A stretch of DNA of 64,000 bases from Sulfurospirillum sp. UBA6790 (GCA_002452855.1 DKFS01000069.1:1-64000); one strand, 5' to 3'. Positions 15,575 through 25,411 are shown, numbered from the stretch's first letter. A program made the numbers and translations. Notes: generated by a model from the sequence alone, not told the origin.

Positions 15575-17092
15575 ATGTTTGATTTCTCATTATTGCTTGA
15601 AGCGATTTATGTTGTCTTTACCCCAGCCAATCTTTTTTTTGTGATCGGCGGAATGCTTATCGGTGTTATTTTCGGGTCACTTCCCGGTATTAGTGCATCA
15701 ATGGGTATTGTTTTGATGCTACCTTTTACTTACTACATGGGCATTATTCCCTCATGTATTTTGTTAGTTGCTCTTTATGTAGGCGCATCGTACGGCGGTT
15801 CAATTACGGCGATTATGTTTAATACCCCTGGAACGCCTGAAGCGTGTGCCACAACTTTTGACGGTTATCCGATGGCACAACAAGGTAAAGCGGGAAAAGC
15901 GTTAGGCTTAGCAATGAGCGGCTCTGCAATAGGCAGTATTTTTTCTGTCTTTGCAATGCTCTTTTTAGCGCCAACTCTTTCACAAGTCGCTCTTAAAATT
16001 CAAAGCCCGGAATATTTTGCATTGACGGTTCTAGGAATTGCATGTATCGCTTCGGTGGGGTCAAAAAGCTTAATCAAAGCCTTGATTACAGGGTTGATCG
16101 GTATTTTAATTGCCCTAATCGGCATGGATCCGATGACGGGTGTTGCACGTATGACATTTAATGAAATAGGTCTTCTAGGAGGCGTTGAGTTTATCCCTGT
16201 CATGATTGGTGCATTTGCGATGGGTGAAATTTTAAAACAGATCGTTGATCGACACGAGACACAAAGTTTTGATACTAAGACAAAACTCAAAATCGAATCT
16301 TTGAGCCTTAAAGAGTTTTTTGTTTACAAAGCGACCATTATTAAATCAGCGATTATCGGAACGCTTATCGGTATTTTACCAGGTACAGGCGGATCAATCG
16401 CAGCCATTGTCAGTTATGGTGAAGCAGTACGCTCGGCCAAAGACAAATCCCGTTTTGGTAAAGGTGCGGAAGAAGGCGTGATTGCTCCTGAAACAGCGAA
16501 CAACGCAGCAGCCGGTGGTGCGATGGTGCCAACCCTTGTTTTAGGAATTCCCGGTTCTCCTACTACAGCTATTATTTTGGCAGCATTTGTACTCCAAGGG
16601 CTTCAACCAGGACCTCAACTCATGAAAGAACAGCCTTTGATGCTCTATGCGATCTTTTTATCGATGTTTATCGCATCTATTGTCGTCTTTGCGGCGGCAA
16701 GAGTAGCGGTAAAAGCATTTGCGGCAATTTTGAAACTTCCTTATAGCATTCTAGCACCTATTATCGTTATGTTCTCCGTCATTGGCGCGTACGCGGTTTC
16801 CAATGATATCGGCGAAGTGTGGATGATGTTAGGCTTTGGTCTGTTTGGGTACTTTATGAAGAAGTATGACTTCTCACCTGCAACACTTATCTTGGGACTT
16901 GTTCTTGGACGTATGATGGAAGAGAACTTTAGGCGACAATTACTCTTAAGTGAGGGGGATTATAGCAGCTTTTTTGGGCGACCTATCACATTAGTTATCT
17001 TTGGATTTATCGGGTTGGTTGTTTTCTATCCGATGATTGCGCAGTATTTAAAAAACAAAAAAATGAAACAAGCAGTTACCGAATCAGAATAA
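15575..17092 (+). CDS. tctA: Tripartite tricarboxylate transporter, large permease subunit TctA
   Basis: 505 residues and about 11-12 membrane helices. Motifs of TctA are clear: GVIFGSLPGISASMGIVL, the second repeat GILPGTGGSIAAIVSYGEA and GGAMVPTLVLGIPGSPTTA. It forms the ion-coupled channel of the transporter. Start at 15575 with RBS AAAGGAG; the longer frame runs back into tctB and lacks homology. Operon partner of tctC, tctB, the porin and prpF. Confidence 0.94.
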   Translation: MFDFSLLLEAIYVVFTPANLFFVIGGMLIGVIFGSLPGISASMGIVLMLPFTYYMGIIPSCILLVALYVGASYGGSITAIMFNTPGTPEACATTFDGYPMAQQGKAGKALGLAMSGSAIGSIFSVFAMLFLAPTLSQVALKIQSPEYFALTVLGIACIASVGSKSLIKALITGLIGILIALIGMDPMTGVARMTFNEIGLLGGVEFIPVMIGAFAMGEILKQIVDRHETQSFDTKTKLKIESLSLKEFFVYKATIIKSAIIGTLIGILPGTGGSIAAIVSYGEAVRSAKDKSRFGKGAEEGVIAPETANNAAAGGAMVPTLVLGIPGSPTTAIILAAFVLQGLQPGPQLMKEQPLMLYAIFLSMFIASIVVFAAARVAVKAFAAILKLPYSILAPIIVMFSVIGAYAVSNDIGEVWMMLGFGLFGYFMKKYDFSPATLILGLVLGRMMEENFRRQLLLSEGDYSSFFGRPITLVIFGFIGLVVFYPMIAQYLKNKKMKQAVTESE

Positions 17093-17117
17093 TAACCATT
17101 TACAAAAGGAGTAAAGT

Positions 17118-18470
17118 ATGAAATTAGCTAGACTTAGCTTGGTGGCAATTTTAGTTGCTGGTATAGGTACCACCTCATTCGCGGCAGACACGTTGGCGGA
17201 TGCATTCAAAAACGGAAAAATAAAAGGAGAGCTTAGAGCATGGTATTTTGATAAAGATACAGAAAAATTCAACTCATCGACAGCACCCACATCTGTTATT
17301 AAAGATGCCGCTAAAACAGGAAGTATTTTTGATACAGCGGTGATTTTAAATTATGTGACGGATGCATTGTATGGTTTTACTTTTGGGGCGACGATGCAAT
17401 CGAGTTATTCACCGTTTGCAAACGAAGAAGCTAAAGTTACGTTTAAAGATGATATGTATGGCTCAGGCGCTGTTCTTTCAGAAGCTTATCTTGGTTACAA
17501 AATAAAAAATACAACAGCAAAAATCGGTCGTCAATTTATTTCGACTCCTGTTGTTAATGGTAGCGGTTCACGTATCGTTAAAGAGTCATTTGAGGGTGCA
17601 ACGATTGTGAACAGTGACATTCCTGCAACCACCGTTATGGCAGGTTTTATTGATAAATTTCAAGGAAGAACCAGTGCGGGAATGGGCGCGGCAGAAGGCG
17701 ATGCTCCAAATTTTGAAAAGCGTGCAATTTTCTTAGGGATGAGCGCAAGTACAACCTATCTCTTTGATGATGCATACACCCTTGCTGTTATTAATAAATC
17801 CATTCCAAACCTTACTGTGACAGCGCAATATGCATCTGCAAATGATGTTAATTCCGGAACCAACGTCAAAGACGTAAATATGTACTATACAGAGGCAAGT
17901 TATCTTCTTCCTATGAACGGTTTTAAATTAAAATTTGAATTAAATTATCGTGGTTCTGATACAGATTTGAAAATCACTAAAAGCGGTGTTACAACAACAT
18001 TTGATGGTACCCAAACAGCTGGACGTATTTCACTTAGCGAATTGGCAGGTTTTGGCGCGTCATTAACCGCTGCTACGACCAGTAAAGATGATGCTGTTAT
18101 CTCAGGTATGGGAAATGGCGCATCAAGTTGGACTGCAACATTGGTTAAAGCAAGTAGCCCATCGCTTCGTGCCAACACGGATTCTTATCGTATAGACGTG
18201 ACGTATGATTTTTCAAAAGCCGGAATTTCTGGGCTTAAAGGAATTTTACAACACGGTGTTGCCAATCAAGACAGAGTTGGATCAAATCCAACCAGTGAAG
18301 ATTATAGCTCTTATGCAGTGGGTGTAGCGTATGCTGTTCCTGCGTTAAAGGGATTGAGTTTAGAACTTCAATATGAAAAACAAGAGATTGAAACAACACG
18401 TTACTCAAACAACACTAAATTTACAGCAGATTTGGATGAGTTGCGATTTAGAGCAAACTATAAATTCTAA
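17118..18470 (+). CDS. OprD-like outer-membrane porin
   Basis: 450 residues. A signal peptide (ends SFA-AD) is followed by the OprD-type start ADTLADAFKNGKIKGELRAWYFD, then alternating beta strands with short turns and a C-terminal aromatic strand ending in phenylalanine (RFRANYKF), the usual Omp85 insertion signal. Epsilonproteobacteria use such porins for specific small acids. It starts 25 bp after tctA with RBS AAAGGAG, so it probably lets the Tct substrate across the outer membrane. A strong hairpin follows. Confidence 0.85.
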   Translation: MKLARLSLVAILVAGIGTTSFAADTLADAFKNGKIKGELRAWYFDKDTEKFNSSTAPTSVIKDAAKTGSIFDTAVILNYVTDALYGFTFGATMQSSYSPFANEEAKVTFKDDMYGSGAVLSEAYLGYKIKNTTAKIGRQFISTPVVNGSGSRIVKESFEGATIVNSDIPATTVMAGFIDKFQGRTSAGMGAAEGDAPNFEKRAIFLGMSASTTYLFDDAYTLAVINKSIPNLTVTAQYASANDVNSGTNVKDVNMYYTEASYLLPMNGFKLKFELNYRGSDTDLKITKSGVTTTFDGTQTAGRISLSELAGFGASLTAATTSKDDAVISGMGNGASSWTATLVKASSPSLRANTDSYRIDVTYDFSKAGISGLKGILQHGVANQDRVGSNPTSEDYSSYAVGVAYAVPALKGLSLELQYEKQEIETTRYSNNTKFTADLDELRFRANYKF

Positions 18471-18476
18471 ACGAGA

Positions 18477-18503
18477 ATTGGGGCAAAATGGTTTTGTCCC
18501 AAT
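18477..18503 (+). terminator. Terminator after the prpF-tctCBA-porin run
   Basis: A 12-bp stem (ATTGGGGCAAAA pairing with TTTTGTCCCAAT, one G-T pair) with a 3-base loop six bases after the porin stop, followed by CTTTAC and a TTTACATGTAAA copy (18505). Probably ends the operon before the chemoreceptor. Confidence 0.75.
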
Positions 18504-18564
18504 CTTTACATGTAAAAAAATCACTGTGCATCCAATGCGATATTTTAGAGTACAAGGATAAACT

Positions 18565-20178
18565 ATGACACTCTCTAGGCAACTCTTTTTAATGTTACTG
18601 TCTGCAATTTTAGGTGCATCAATCATTTTTGGCATTAGCCTTCTTAAGATGGATCAAATTTATACAACGACCACCACGTGCCAAAAAAACACTCTACCAA
18701 GCGTATTATTATTGGATGATATGCAAAGAGGGTTTTACCGTATTCGGCTTTTACTGTGGGAACATATAGGAACGGATGTCCAAGATAAAAATGGCATCAA
18801 AGCACTGGAGGAGAAATACCGTACTTATCGCGGAGAATTTGAAAAGAATTTAAAGAATTATGATAACTATTTATCCGATGCAAAAGATAAAGAAATTTAT
18901 GAAAAAGAGAAACAGCTCTACGCCATCTACATCGCAATGGCCGATCAAGTTTTGCAACTATCACGAGAAGATAAAAAAGTAGAAGCAAAAGATTTTATGC
19001 TCAAAAATCGAAAAATGTCACTTAATTTAACCAATACCGTCGATGAACAGATGACGTATAATGAAACTATTTCAGAACGCAATGCCATAATAGCGCAAGA
19101 TACTAAACAAAATGCAAGTACTGAGATGACGCTTGTCATCATTTTAATTATTGTCTCAACGATTTTCCTAGGCTTTCTCATCCGAAACAATATTATGCAA
19201 GGCGTACACCTCATACGTGATAGTATCACCAATTTTGTGCGTAACAAAGAACTCAATTTTAGAATTCATTATGCTAAAACCAATGAAATCAGTGAAATCG
19301 TTCAAAGTTTTAACGATTTGGTTTCAACCCTTGAAAATACTATTATTGATGCAAAAACATCTTCCAGTGAAAATGCCTCTGTTTCACATGAACTGAGTAC
19401 GACCAGTATGCAAATAGGACGTAATGCCGAACAAAGTTCTGCTATTGTTGAGAGTACGATTCAAGAGATTAATTCTATTAAAACATTTGTTCAAGAAACA
19501 GCTGTCTTATCGGAACAGATGAAACAAGGAATCTCTTCGGCTGGAAATAAGCTTGATAATGCAAAAGATGAAATCATCACATTGCGTAATGAAGTAGAAT
19601 CTGCCAGTCAAGCAGAAACAGCCTTAGCACAGAAATTAGAACAGATGAGCCATGATGCCGAACAGGTCAAACAAATCTTAACGGTTATCTCTGATATTGC
19701 AGACCAGACCAATTTGTTAGCACTCAATGCCGCTATTGAAGCAGCAAGGGCGGGAGAGCATGGACGAGGGTTTGCCGTTGTTGCCGATGAAGTGAGAAAA
19801 CTAGCAGAACGTACACAAAGCTCACTGACCGAAATTAATGCCACGATTAATGTCATTGTACAATCCATTGTTGATTCATCAGAGCAAATGGGGAAAAATG
19901 CTAAAAACATCCAAAGACTCTCTGATGTTTCCAGTGGTGTTGAAACAACCATTTTAGGAACAACACAGGTCATGCAAGAGAGTGTCTCAGCAGTAACAAC
20001 CAGTGCATCCAACTCACAAAGAATATCGCAAGACACCGATAAAATAGTTGATATGGTCACCAATATCAATACGCTCACCAGTCAGAATGCACGCAGCGTG
20101 GAGGAGATAGCCTCAGCCGCAGACCATCTCTCTCGTTTGGCTGAAAATCTTAATAACAAGCTCAATCAATTCCAATAA
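18565..20178 (+). CDS. Methyl-accepting chemotaxis protein with periplasmic four-helix sensor
   Basis: 537 residues. TM1 (about 5-27), a helical periplasmic domain of ~165 residues of 4HB type, TM2 (about 190-212), HAMP, and a cytoplasmic signalling domain with the hairpin tip [35 protein letters not shown]. It signals to CheA/CheW. Position after the tricarboxylate uptake genes suggests chemotaxis toward that acid or a redox-linked ligand; this is inference. Several charged residues (R58, R61, H67) in the sensor could bind carboxylates. Confidence 0.93.
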   Translation: MTLSRQLFLMLLSAILGASIIFGISLLKMDQIYTTTTTCQKNTLPSVLLLDDMQRGFYRIRLLLWEHIGTDVQDKNGIKALEEKYRTYRGEFEKNLKNYDNYLSDAKDKEIYEKEKQLYAIYIAMADQVLQLSREDKKVEAKDFMLKNRKMSLNLTNTVDEQMTYNETISERNAIIAQDTKQNASTEMTLVIILIIVSTIFLGFLIRNNIMQGVHLIRDSITNFVRNKELNFRIHYAKTNEISEIVQSFNDLVSTLENTIIDAKTSSSENASVSHELSTTSMQIGRNAEQSSAIVESTIQEINSIKTFVQETAVLSEQMKQGISSAGNKLDNAKDEIITLRNEVESASQAETALAQKLEQMSHDAEQVKQILTVISDIADQTNLLALNAAIEAARAGEHGRGFAVVADEVRKLAERTQSSLTEINATINVIVQSIVDSSEQMGKNAKNIQRLSDVSSGVETTILGTTQVMQESVSAVTTSASNSQRISQDTDKIVDMVTNINTLTSQNARSVEEIASAADHLSRLAENLNNKLNQFQ

Positions 20179-20183
20179 ACAAA

Positions 20184-20214
20184 GGCAACCAAAGTGTATC
20201 AACACTTTGGTGCC
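20184..20214 (+). terminator. Hairpin after the chemoreceptor gene
   Basis: ACCAAAGTG pairs with CACTTTGGT and GGC with GCC across a one-base bulge, with a 6-base loop. It starts six bases after the stop. There is no clear T-run, so it may be a stabilising hairpin rather than a strict intrinsic terminator. Confidence 0.55.
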
Positions 20215-20252
20215 AATAAAAAGATACGCTAGTTGTATGAAATGAAACACTC

Positions 20253-20274
20253 AATTTTTTACATGTAAAAAATT
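20253..20274. repeat. 22-bp perfect palindrome extending TTTACATGTAAA
   Basis: The longest palindromic extension of the repeated motif: AATTTTTTACA and its complement, centred on the C-A-T-G core. It lies between two convergent genes. One of the iterated copies described at 10103-61978. Confidence 0.8.
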
Positions 20275-20309
20275 AGTCACATTAAACCTTAACTTCTTAT
20301 TTGAAACAT

Positions 20310-20337
20310 AAGAATGAGGCATACTAACCTCATTCTT
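20310..20337 (-). terminator. Terminator of the DUF2145 gene
   Basis: AAGAATGAGG and CCTCATTCTT form a perfect 10-bp stem with an 8-base loop directly after the stop codon of the minus-strand gene. It may work for both convergent transcripts. Confidence 0.65.
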
Positions 20338-21120
20338 TCAAGGTTTTACGATAATTTTTTCAGAGACAAGTTTGTATTTTTCCAAAAAACCGTCAATGGT
20401 CGTAAACGTTGCTGTTTCCGGAGAATCAGGATGATCTGAGAGGGAAACATCGGAAACGAACATAGAACCTAGCAACAATTTTATGGGGTTAATATCTAAT
20501 TTTAACGGCGTAAAATAAGCTTTTTCATCTGCTTTGATCACTTTAATATCGTTGGTTTGATAAATGGCCGCCGTAATAACATCCAAAGTATGTTCCGTAC
20601 AATTTTGATACTCTAACGTAAAAGGGTTGGCAATGACGGAGTAATGAGGGTTATGCAGCTGTTTATATGTATCTGAAGTAATCACTTTCAACAGCCTCTC
20701 TTGAAGTTCGGGTGTCGGTATGATGATACCCGCTTCCAAAAGTTCTACGCCTGCAAAAAAATCGACAGGATAATCTACAACCAAATCACTGATATTAGGC
20801 TCTTTGTCTCTTTGATAGAGATTGTAAATGGCATAGCCGGGAACAACCCTTTTATCCGCCGTCGTAATTTGCGAGTAAACGGCAAAAGCCGTATGGGTAA
20901 AGCTAATACCCGCAGGCAAAGAGTCTCGATCTCGCCCAACGCGAGCAATAATAGCAACCCTTGCTCCTTTTTGAGCCATCGTTTTTTCAACTTTTTTGGC
21001 AAACGCGATGACCTCTTCCGGTTTAAAATGAATCTCACCGCCAGCTTGGCTGCTCCCCGCAAAAAGCGATGAAACAAAAAGAAATCCTATGAGAATGAAA
21101 TGTTTGACATACGTGTGCAT
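20338..21120 (-). CDS. DUF2145-family secreted protein
   Basis: 260 residues with a signal peptide (FILIGFLFVSSLFAGSSQA). Family motifs include GISFTHTAFAVYSQI near residue 75, a G-Y-A-I-Y-N-L-Y-Q segment and NCTEHTLDVI with a possible catalytic Cys-His pair, recalling papain/NlpC-like folds. No activity is established. The start at 21120 has an AGGATAG RBS; the 37-residue longer frame is basic and non-homologous. Ten bases after the small secreted gene at 21131, so the two form an operon. Confidence 0.75.
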   Translation of the reverse strand: MHTYVKHFILIGFLFVSSLFAGSSQAGGEIHFKPEEVIAFAKKVEKTMAQKGARVAIIARVGRDRDSLPAGISFTHTAFAVYSQITTADKRVVPGYAIYNLYQRDKEPNISDLVVDYPVDFFAGVELLEAGIIIPTPELQERLLKVITSDTYKQLHNPHYSVIANPFTLEYQNCTEHTLDVITAAIYQTNDIKVIKADEKAYFTPLKLDINPIKLLLGSMFVSDVSLSDHPDSPETATFTTIDGFLEKYKLVSEKIIVKP

Positions 21121-21130
21121 TCTATCCTGC

Positions 21131-21481
21131 CTATTGTTTTTTTGCTTTGATTGCTTCACTTGGCGGCGGTCCAGCACTAATGGTTTCATCCGTAACGACC
21201 AACGGTTTTCCGATAGGCGTATTGGCCGCATCGATCAACGCATCGCCCGCTTTATTACTCACGGCGCCGACGGCTCCTGAAATTTTAAGAGGCACTGCCG
21301 ATACAGCCGAGGTTACTTGACCCGTTGCAGCAATCGAATGTGCGGCACTTGCGCTGGCATTACCACTGGCTTGTCCTGTATGTTTGAGCGCTTCTTCTGC
21401 ATGCGTTGTTGTCGCATCAGCGGCATAGACACTCACTGAATATAGCAGGGCAAAAACGATACCGAAAGCTATTTTTTGCAT
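21131..21481 (-). CDS. Small secreted alanine/serine-rich protein
   Basis: 116 residues: cleavable signal (ends VYA-AD), then a low-complexity A/S/G/T-rich body with repeated short amphipathic helices and a C-terminal AIKAKKQ. It may be a periplasmic helical protein. Co-transcribed with the DUF2145 gene; DUF2145 genes are often paired with a small helical exported protein, but I cannot name this family. RBS GGAGATATAG precedes the ATG. Confidence 0.6.
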   Translation of the reverse strand: MQKIAFGIVFALLYSVSVYAADATTTHAEEALKHTGQASGNASASAAHSIAATGQVTSAVSAVPLKISGAVGAVSNKAGDALIDAANTPIGKPLVVTDETISAGPPPSEAIKAKKQ

Positions 21482-21711
21482 CTATATCTCCTTAAATATG
21501 AATTTTTTATTATTGTATCAAAATCAATTACTTTTCAAAGTTAAAACAAGAAACAATAAAGTAGTAGAAGAAGTCAGGATTAAATTTTTTAGATAAGTAC
21601 TAAGACATTATGAAAAATAACCCAGAATAAAATGACATTTAAACGTATCAGATTTTTAATGTTACAATTCAATATTACTTAGCTTCGTGTCTATTCATCA
21701 AGGAAATCTTA

Positions 21712-22197
21712 ATGCAAAAAATCTACCTCGCAGGGCCTGAGGTCTTTTTATCCAATGCCATTGAAGTAGGCGAAACATTAAAACAGCGTTGTTTAGCGTA
21801 TGGATTTGAGGGAAATTTTCCGTTGGACAATGTTATTTCAGGAGCATCTCCAAGTGAAATCGCACTTAAAATTCAAGAGGCTAATCAAGAGATGATTCGC
21901 ACCTGCGACATTGTTATCGCCAATCTCTCTCCTTTTCGAGGTCCTGAACCTGATAGTGGGACGGTTTGGGAAGTGGGATTTGCGCAGGGGCTTGGGAAGA
22001 GAGTGGTCGCATACTCTAGCGATAGACGAAGCCTTAAAGAGCGAACGCAAGCGATGCTTCATTTAGGCGATAACACCATCGACCATGAAGGTATGCATCT
22101 TGAAGACTTTGGACTCAGCCATAATCTTATGTTTGCCAACATCGTTATTGCGTCAAATTTTGAAGCGTGTTTGAAGTTTTTAAGCGACGCATTATAA
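21712..22197 (+). CDS. Nucleoside 2-deoxyribosyltransferase family protein
   Basis: 161 residues. The start KIYLAGPEVFLSNA and the middle DIVIANLSPFRGPEPDSGTVWEVGFAQGLGKRVVAY are diagnostic of the family: substrate-binding D-x-G-T and catalytic-type Glu in WEVGFA. It transfers deoxyribose between bases in purine/pyrimidine salvage, or acts as a nucleotide hydrolase. Its last 6 bases overlap the convergent Y-family polymerase gene. Confidence 0.9.
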   Translation: MQKIYLAGPEVFLSNAIEVGETLKQRCLAYGFEGNFPLDNVISGASPSEIALKIQEANQEMIRTCDIVIANLSPFRGPEPDSGTVWEVGFAQGLGKRVVAYSSDRRSLKERTQAMLHLGDNTIDHEGMHLEDFGLSHNLMFANIVIASNFEACLKFLSDAL

Positions 22198-23478
22198 TTT
22201 TTCGATGCCGACTCTTATAATATCCACACCGTATTTATCACGCAGTTGCGTGAGCTTTTCACCTAACTGTTTAGCTTTGGTATCATCTTTTACATGTAAA
22301 AGTGAAAACGTTTTTAATTGAGTTCGTGTGATAAAATTGGACGTAGCAAGACTGAGATGGTGAATCTTCAAATGAGGGCATGTATCGAGTTTTTCAAACG
22401 TTTGCAACGCCAATTCTCTGTAAAACCCCTCACTAAATTCTCGTTCTACGCTCAAAGAGCATTTTGACTTTGTACCGCCTTCGTAACGTATCTTAAAATA
22501 ATAGGTCATCGGATGCAAATCAAGTTTCGCCATCGTATGCGACAGATGACGGGAGAGGATGATAATGCGCCTTTTAATCTCACTGCGCTCCTGCACGGGA
22601 GCAAAATTACGTGAAATACCAATGGAGCTTCTATCGCGGTAGGCAAGTACAGGCTCGTTATCTTCGCCTAAAACTCTAGCGACCAAATCTTTTCCCATTC
22701 TGCCCCACCCAATGACCAACCGCTTAAATGCCATCAAATCACCTAATGTTTCAATCTTATAGCCGTGTAATTTTTTTGCCAACACTTTGCCGATTCCCGG
22801 AAAACTCTCAATAGGCATTGGGGAGACAAACGTGCCTATTTTTTCTTTGGGAACGATGGTTAAACCATAAGGTTTATTAAAGTCTGTCGCCAGTTTTGCA
22901 ATCCATTTAGAACTAGACGCACCAATGGAAATAGGCAAATCAAACGTTTCTAATATCTCACGCTGTAATTTTGCCACAAAGGCGTGAGTATCTTCATCTT
23001 TCACCCAGCCTTTCAGCTCTCCCCAAAACTCATCGATGCTGTACTGCTCTAGTACGGGGATTTTCGTCAATAAAAACGCTTTGAGCTTTGTTGAAAGCAG
23101 TTGATAAAACAGATGGTCGCTTGAGACTACAAGTAAGGAAGGACAGAGGATGAGCGCATCTTTTAACAATGTGCCTGTTTTAATGCCGTACTTTTTAGCT
23201 TCATAACTTTTAGCGATAACAATGCCATGAATTCTGCCCTTTTCATCCATAAACTCCTCTTCCCAAGCATTTTTATCAAATCCCTGATAGGTTTTTTTAT
23301 GCTGAAAAAGACCGTTGAAACCGCCCACGGAGTCTGTCATAACGCATTCGGTATCTTCACGTGAAAAAATTTTAGTATCGCCGCTTTTACAAACAACGAC
23401 GGGTTTATTTTTTAGAAAAGGGGTACGTGTACGCTCGGCAGAGACAAAAAAACAGTCTAAATCAAGATGAATAATCAC
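22192..23478 (-). CDS. Y-family DNA polymerase (DinB/UmuC type) with a finger-region insertion
   Basis: 428 residues. Palm motifs are present: LDLDCFFVSAE at residues 4-14 and YSIDEFWGEL with the catalytic Asp-Glu pair; an HhH region (FPGIGKVLAKKLHGY) and little-finger domain follow. Between strand PVVVCKSG and VIAKSYEAKKYGIKTG about 35 extra residues (GGFNGLFQHKKTYQGFDKNA and on) are inserted compared with DinB. It should perform error-prone lesion bypass. It stands alone; no umuD-like gene is adjacent. A TTTACATGTAAA copy is at 22289 and another right at its promoter (23488). Confidence 0.88.
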   Translation of the reverse strand: MIIHLDLDCFFVSAERTRTPFLKNKPVVVCKSGDTKIFSREDTECVMTDSVGGFNGLFQHKKTYQGFDKNAWEEEFMDEKGRIHGIVIAKSYEAKKYGIKTGTLLKDALILCPSLLVVSSDHLFYQLLSTKLKAFLLTKIPVLEQYSIDEFWGELKGWVKDEDTHAFVAKLQREILETFDLPISIGASSSKWIAKLATDFNKPYGLTIVPKEKIGTFVSPMPIESFPGIGKVLAKKLHGYKIETLGDLMAFKRLVIGWGRMGKDLVARVLGEDNEPVLAYRDRSSIGISRNFAPVQERSEIKRRIIILSRHLSHTMAKLDLHPMTYYFKIRYEGGTKSKCSLSVEREFSEGFYRELALQTFEKLDTCPHLKIHHLSLATSNFITRTQLKTFSLLHVKDDTKAKQLGEKLTQLRDKYGVDIIRVGIEKL

Positions 23479-23558
23479 GCACTAACCTTTACATGTAAAA
23501 CATAAAAAGATTATAGAACAAGCAGAAAAAAGAAGGAGGATTTATTGCAAAATGAAAT

Positions 23559-23590
23559 GAAACGCTCAAACCGGGCAATTTGAGCGTTTC
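23559..23590. terminator. 12-bp stem-loop
   Basis: GAAACGCTCAAA and TTTGAGCGTTTC pair perfectly around an 8-base loop. It lies upstream of the polymerase gene and well upstream of the aldehyde dehydrogenase, so no adjacent stop codon explains it. It may end an unseen small transcript or be a relic. Confidence 0.45.
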
Positions 23591-23813
23591 TGTATTAAAA
23601 AGGTTAGGTTATCTACAAAAAGGAGGTATTGTCTTGGTAGTGAAAGTATACGGTAGTAGCATAAACGATGGTTTAATCATTCGTAAACGAAATACTAATA
23701 GGTTATTTTTTACATGTAAAAGCCTACGTCATTGTATAAAAATAAACATAACCTGAAAAAAAAAGTTAGTTGTCAGATTGTCTTAGGGGTTAAAGAGAGC
23801 TACACTAAAGTTG

Positions 23814-23840
23814 GTTAAAAGATAATTTTTATCTTTTAAC
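23814..23840 (+). promoter_or_regulatory. 12-bp inverted repeat in the aldehyde dehydrogenase leader
   Basis: GTTAAAAGATAA and TTATCTTTTAAC are perfect complements separated by three T residues, 21 bp before the ATG. As RNA it forms a hairpin next to the RBS; as DNA it is a near-continuous dyad suited to a dimeric regulator. The 383-bp region 23479-23861 otherwise holds the stem-loop at 23559, two palindrome copies (23488, 23709) and no gene. Confidence 0.6.
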
Positions 23841-23861
23841 TCTATTAAGAAAGGTGCAAAA

Positions 23862-25358
23862 ATGGCATATTCTAGACCGACGTATAAACCTCGTTACGAA
23901 AACTTTATTGGTGGTGAGTGGGTTCCACCTCTTAGCGGTGAATATTTTGATAACCTCTCTCCCGTCGATGGCGAACTTTTAACCAAAATTCCTCGCTCTT
24001 CAACTGCTGATGTTGATGCAGCCGTTGCGGCTGGCGTCAAAGCGTTTGAAACCTACAAACACACTTCCGTCATTGAAAGAAGTACCCTTTTAAATAAAAT
24101 TGCCGACAAAATCGAAGCCAATCTTGAAGCGCTCGCGATTGCTGAAACACTTGACAACGGTAAAGCCGTTCGTGAAACACTAGCGGCGGATGTTCCTTTG
24201 GTCATTGATCATTTTCGATATTTTGCTTCTGTGATTCGCGGCGAAGCAGGCACCGTTGCAGACCTTGATGAAAACACGATTTCACAAGAAATTCATGAGC
24301 CTTTGGGCGTTGTTGCACAGATTATCCCATGGAATTTTCCACTTTTAATGGCGGCATGGAAAATTGCTCCAGCCATTGCGGCTGGTAACTGCGTTGTTTT
24401 AAAACCAGCGAGTGCAACACCAATGTCAATTCTTCTTTTAATGGAAACCATCCAAGATGTACTCCCAAAAGGCGTTGTCAATATCATCAACGGAGCAGGT
24501 GGAAAAATCGGTAAACATCTCTCAACGCACCCCGACATTAAAAAAGTAGGCTTTACAGGTGAGACCACAACCGGTCAGCTCATCATGCAGTACGCTACTG
24601 AGAACATTATTCCTTCAACACTCGAACTGGGTGGTAAATCTCCTAACGTTTTCTTTGAATCCATCATGGAAAAAGACGATGAATTTTTTGACAAAGCGAT
24701 TGAAGGACTTGTTTTATTTGCCTTTAACAGCGGTGAAGTCTGCACATGCCCATCACGTGCGCTCATTCAAGAGTCTATTTATGAGCCGTTTATGAAACGT
24801 GTTTTAGAGCGCGTTAAAGCCATTACGCAAGAAAACCCACTTGACCAAACGACCAAAATGGGTGCACAAGCTTCGGTGAATCAAAAAGAGAAAATCTTAG
24901 ATTATATTCGCATCGGTAAAGAAGAAGGGGCTGAGTGCTTGATTGGTGGTGCTGAGTACAAAAATAAAACGTTCCCAAAAGGTAATTACATCCAACCAAC
25001 CATTTTCAAAGGTCACAATAAAATGCGTATCTTCCAAGAAGAGATTTTTGGACCTGTTCTATGTGTGACTACATTTAAAGATGAGGATGAAGCGCTTGCC
25101 ATTGCCAATGACACTATTTATGGTTTAGGTTCTGGTGTTTGGTCAAGAGATGCGCATCAGCTCCACAAAATGTCACGTGGCATTGAAGCAGGACGTGTGT
25201 GGGTGAACTGCTACCATCTCTACCCATCGCATGCCTCTTTTGGTGGGTATAAAAAATCAGGTATCGGACGTGAAACACACATGATGATGCTTAATGCGTA
25301 TCGTCATACCAAAAATATTCTCACGTCTTACAACAAAAATAAACTAGGCTTCTTTTAG
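23862..25358 (+). CDS. NAD(P)-dependent aldehyde dehydrogenase (AcoD/ExaC-like)
   Basis: 498 residues, normal family length. Catalytic Glu in LELGGKSPN and Cys in NSGEVCTCPSR are present, with the cofactor motifs IIPWNFP, KPASATP and GFTGETTTG. It oxidises short aldehydes such as acetaldehyde to acids. The close link to a DUF779 gene is typical for this branch (acetaldehyde dehydrogenases of ethanol/acetoin metabolism). RBS AAAGG; a 12-bp inverted repeat precedes it. Confidence 0.94.
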   Translation: MAYSRPTYKPRYENFIGGEWVPPLSGEYFDNLSPVDGELLTKIPRSSTADVDAAVAAGVKAFETYKHTSVIERSTLLNKIADKIEANLEALAIAETLDNGKAVRETLAADVPLVIDHFRYFASVIRGEAGTVADLDENTISQEIHEPLGVVAQIIPWNFPLLMAAWKIAPAIAAGNCVVLKPASATPMSILLLMETIQDVLPKGVVNIINGAGGKIGKHLSTHPDIKKVGFTGETTTGQLIMQYATENIIPSTLELGGKSPNVFFESIMEKDDEFFDKAIEGLVLFAFNSGEVCTCPSRALIQESIYEPFMKRVLERVKAITQENPLDQTTKMGAQASVNQKEKILDYIRIGKEEGAECLIGGAEYKNKTFPKGNYIQPTIFKGHNKMRIFQEEIFGPVLCVTTFKDEDEALAIANDTIYGLGSGVWSRDAHQLHKMSRGIEAGRVWVNCYHLYPSHASFGGYKKSGIGRETHMMMLNAYRHTKNILTSYNKNKLGFF

Positions 25359-25411
25359 CCTTTATGAGTGTGTAGCCAAGAGCTACTCACTCTCTTCTCA
25401 AAGGAGAAATC

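Noticed and set aside
19608..20078. 156-codon minus-strand ORF inside the chemoreceptor
   Set aside because: It mirrors the repetitive signalling helix of the chemoreceptor; no start signal.
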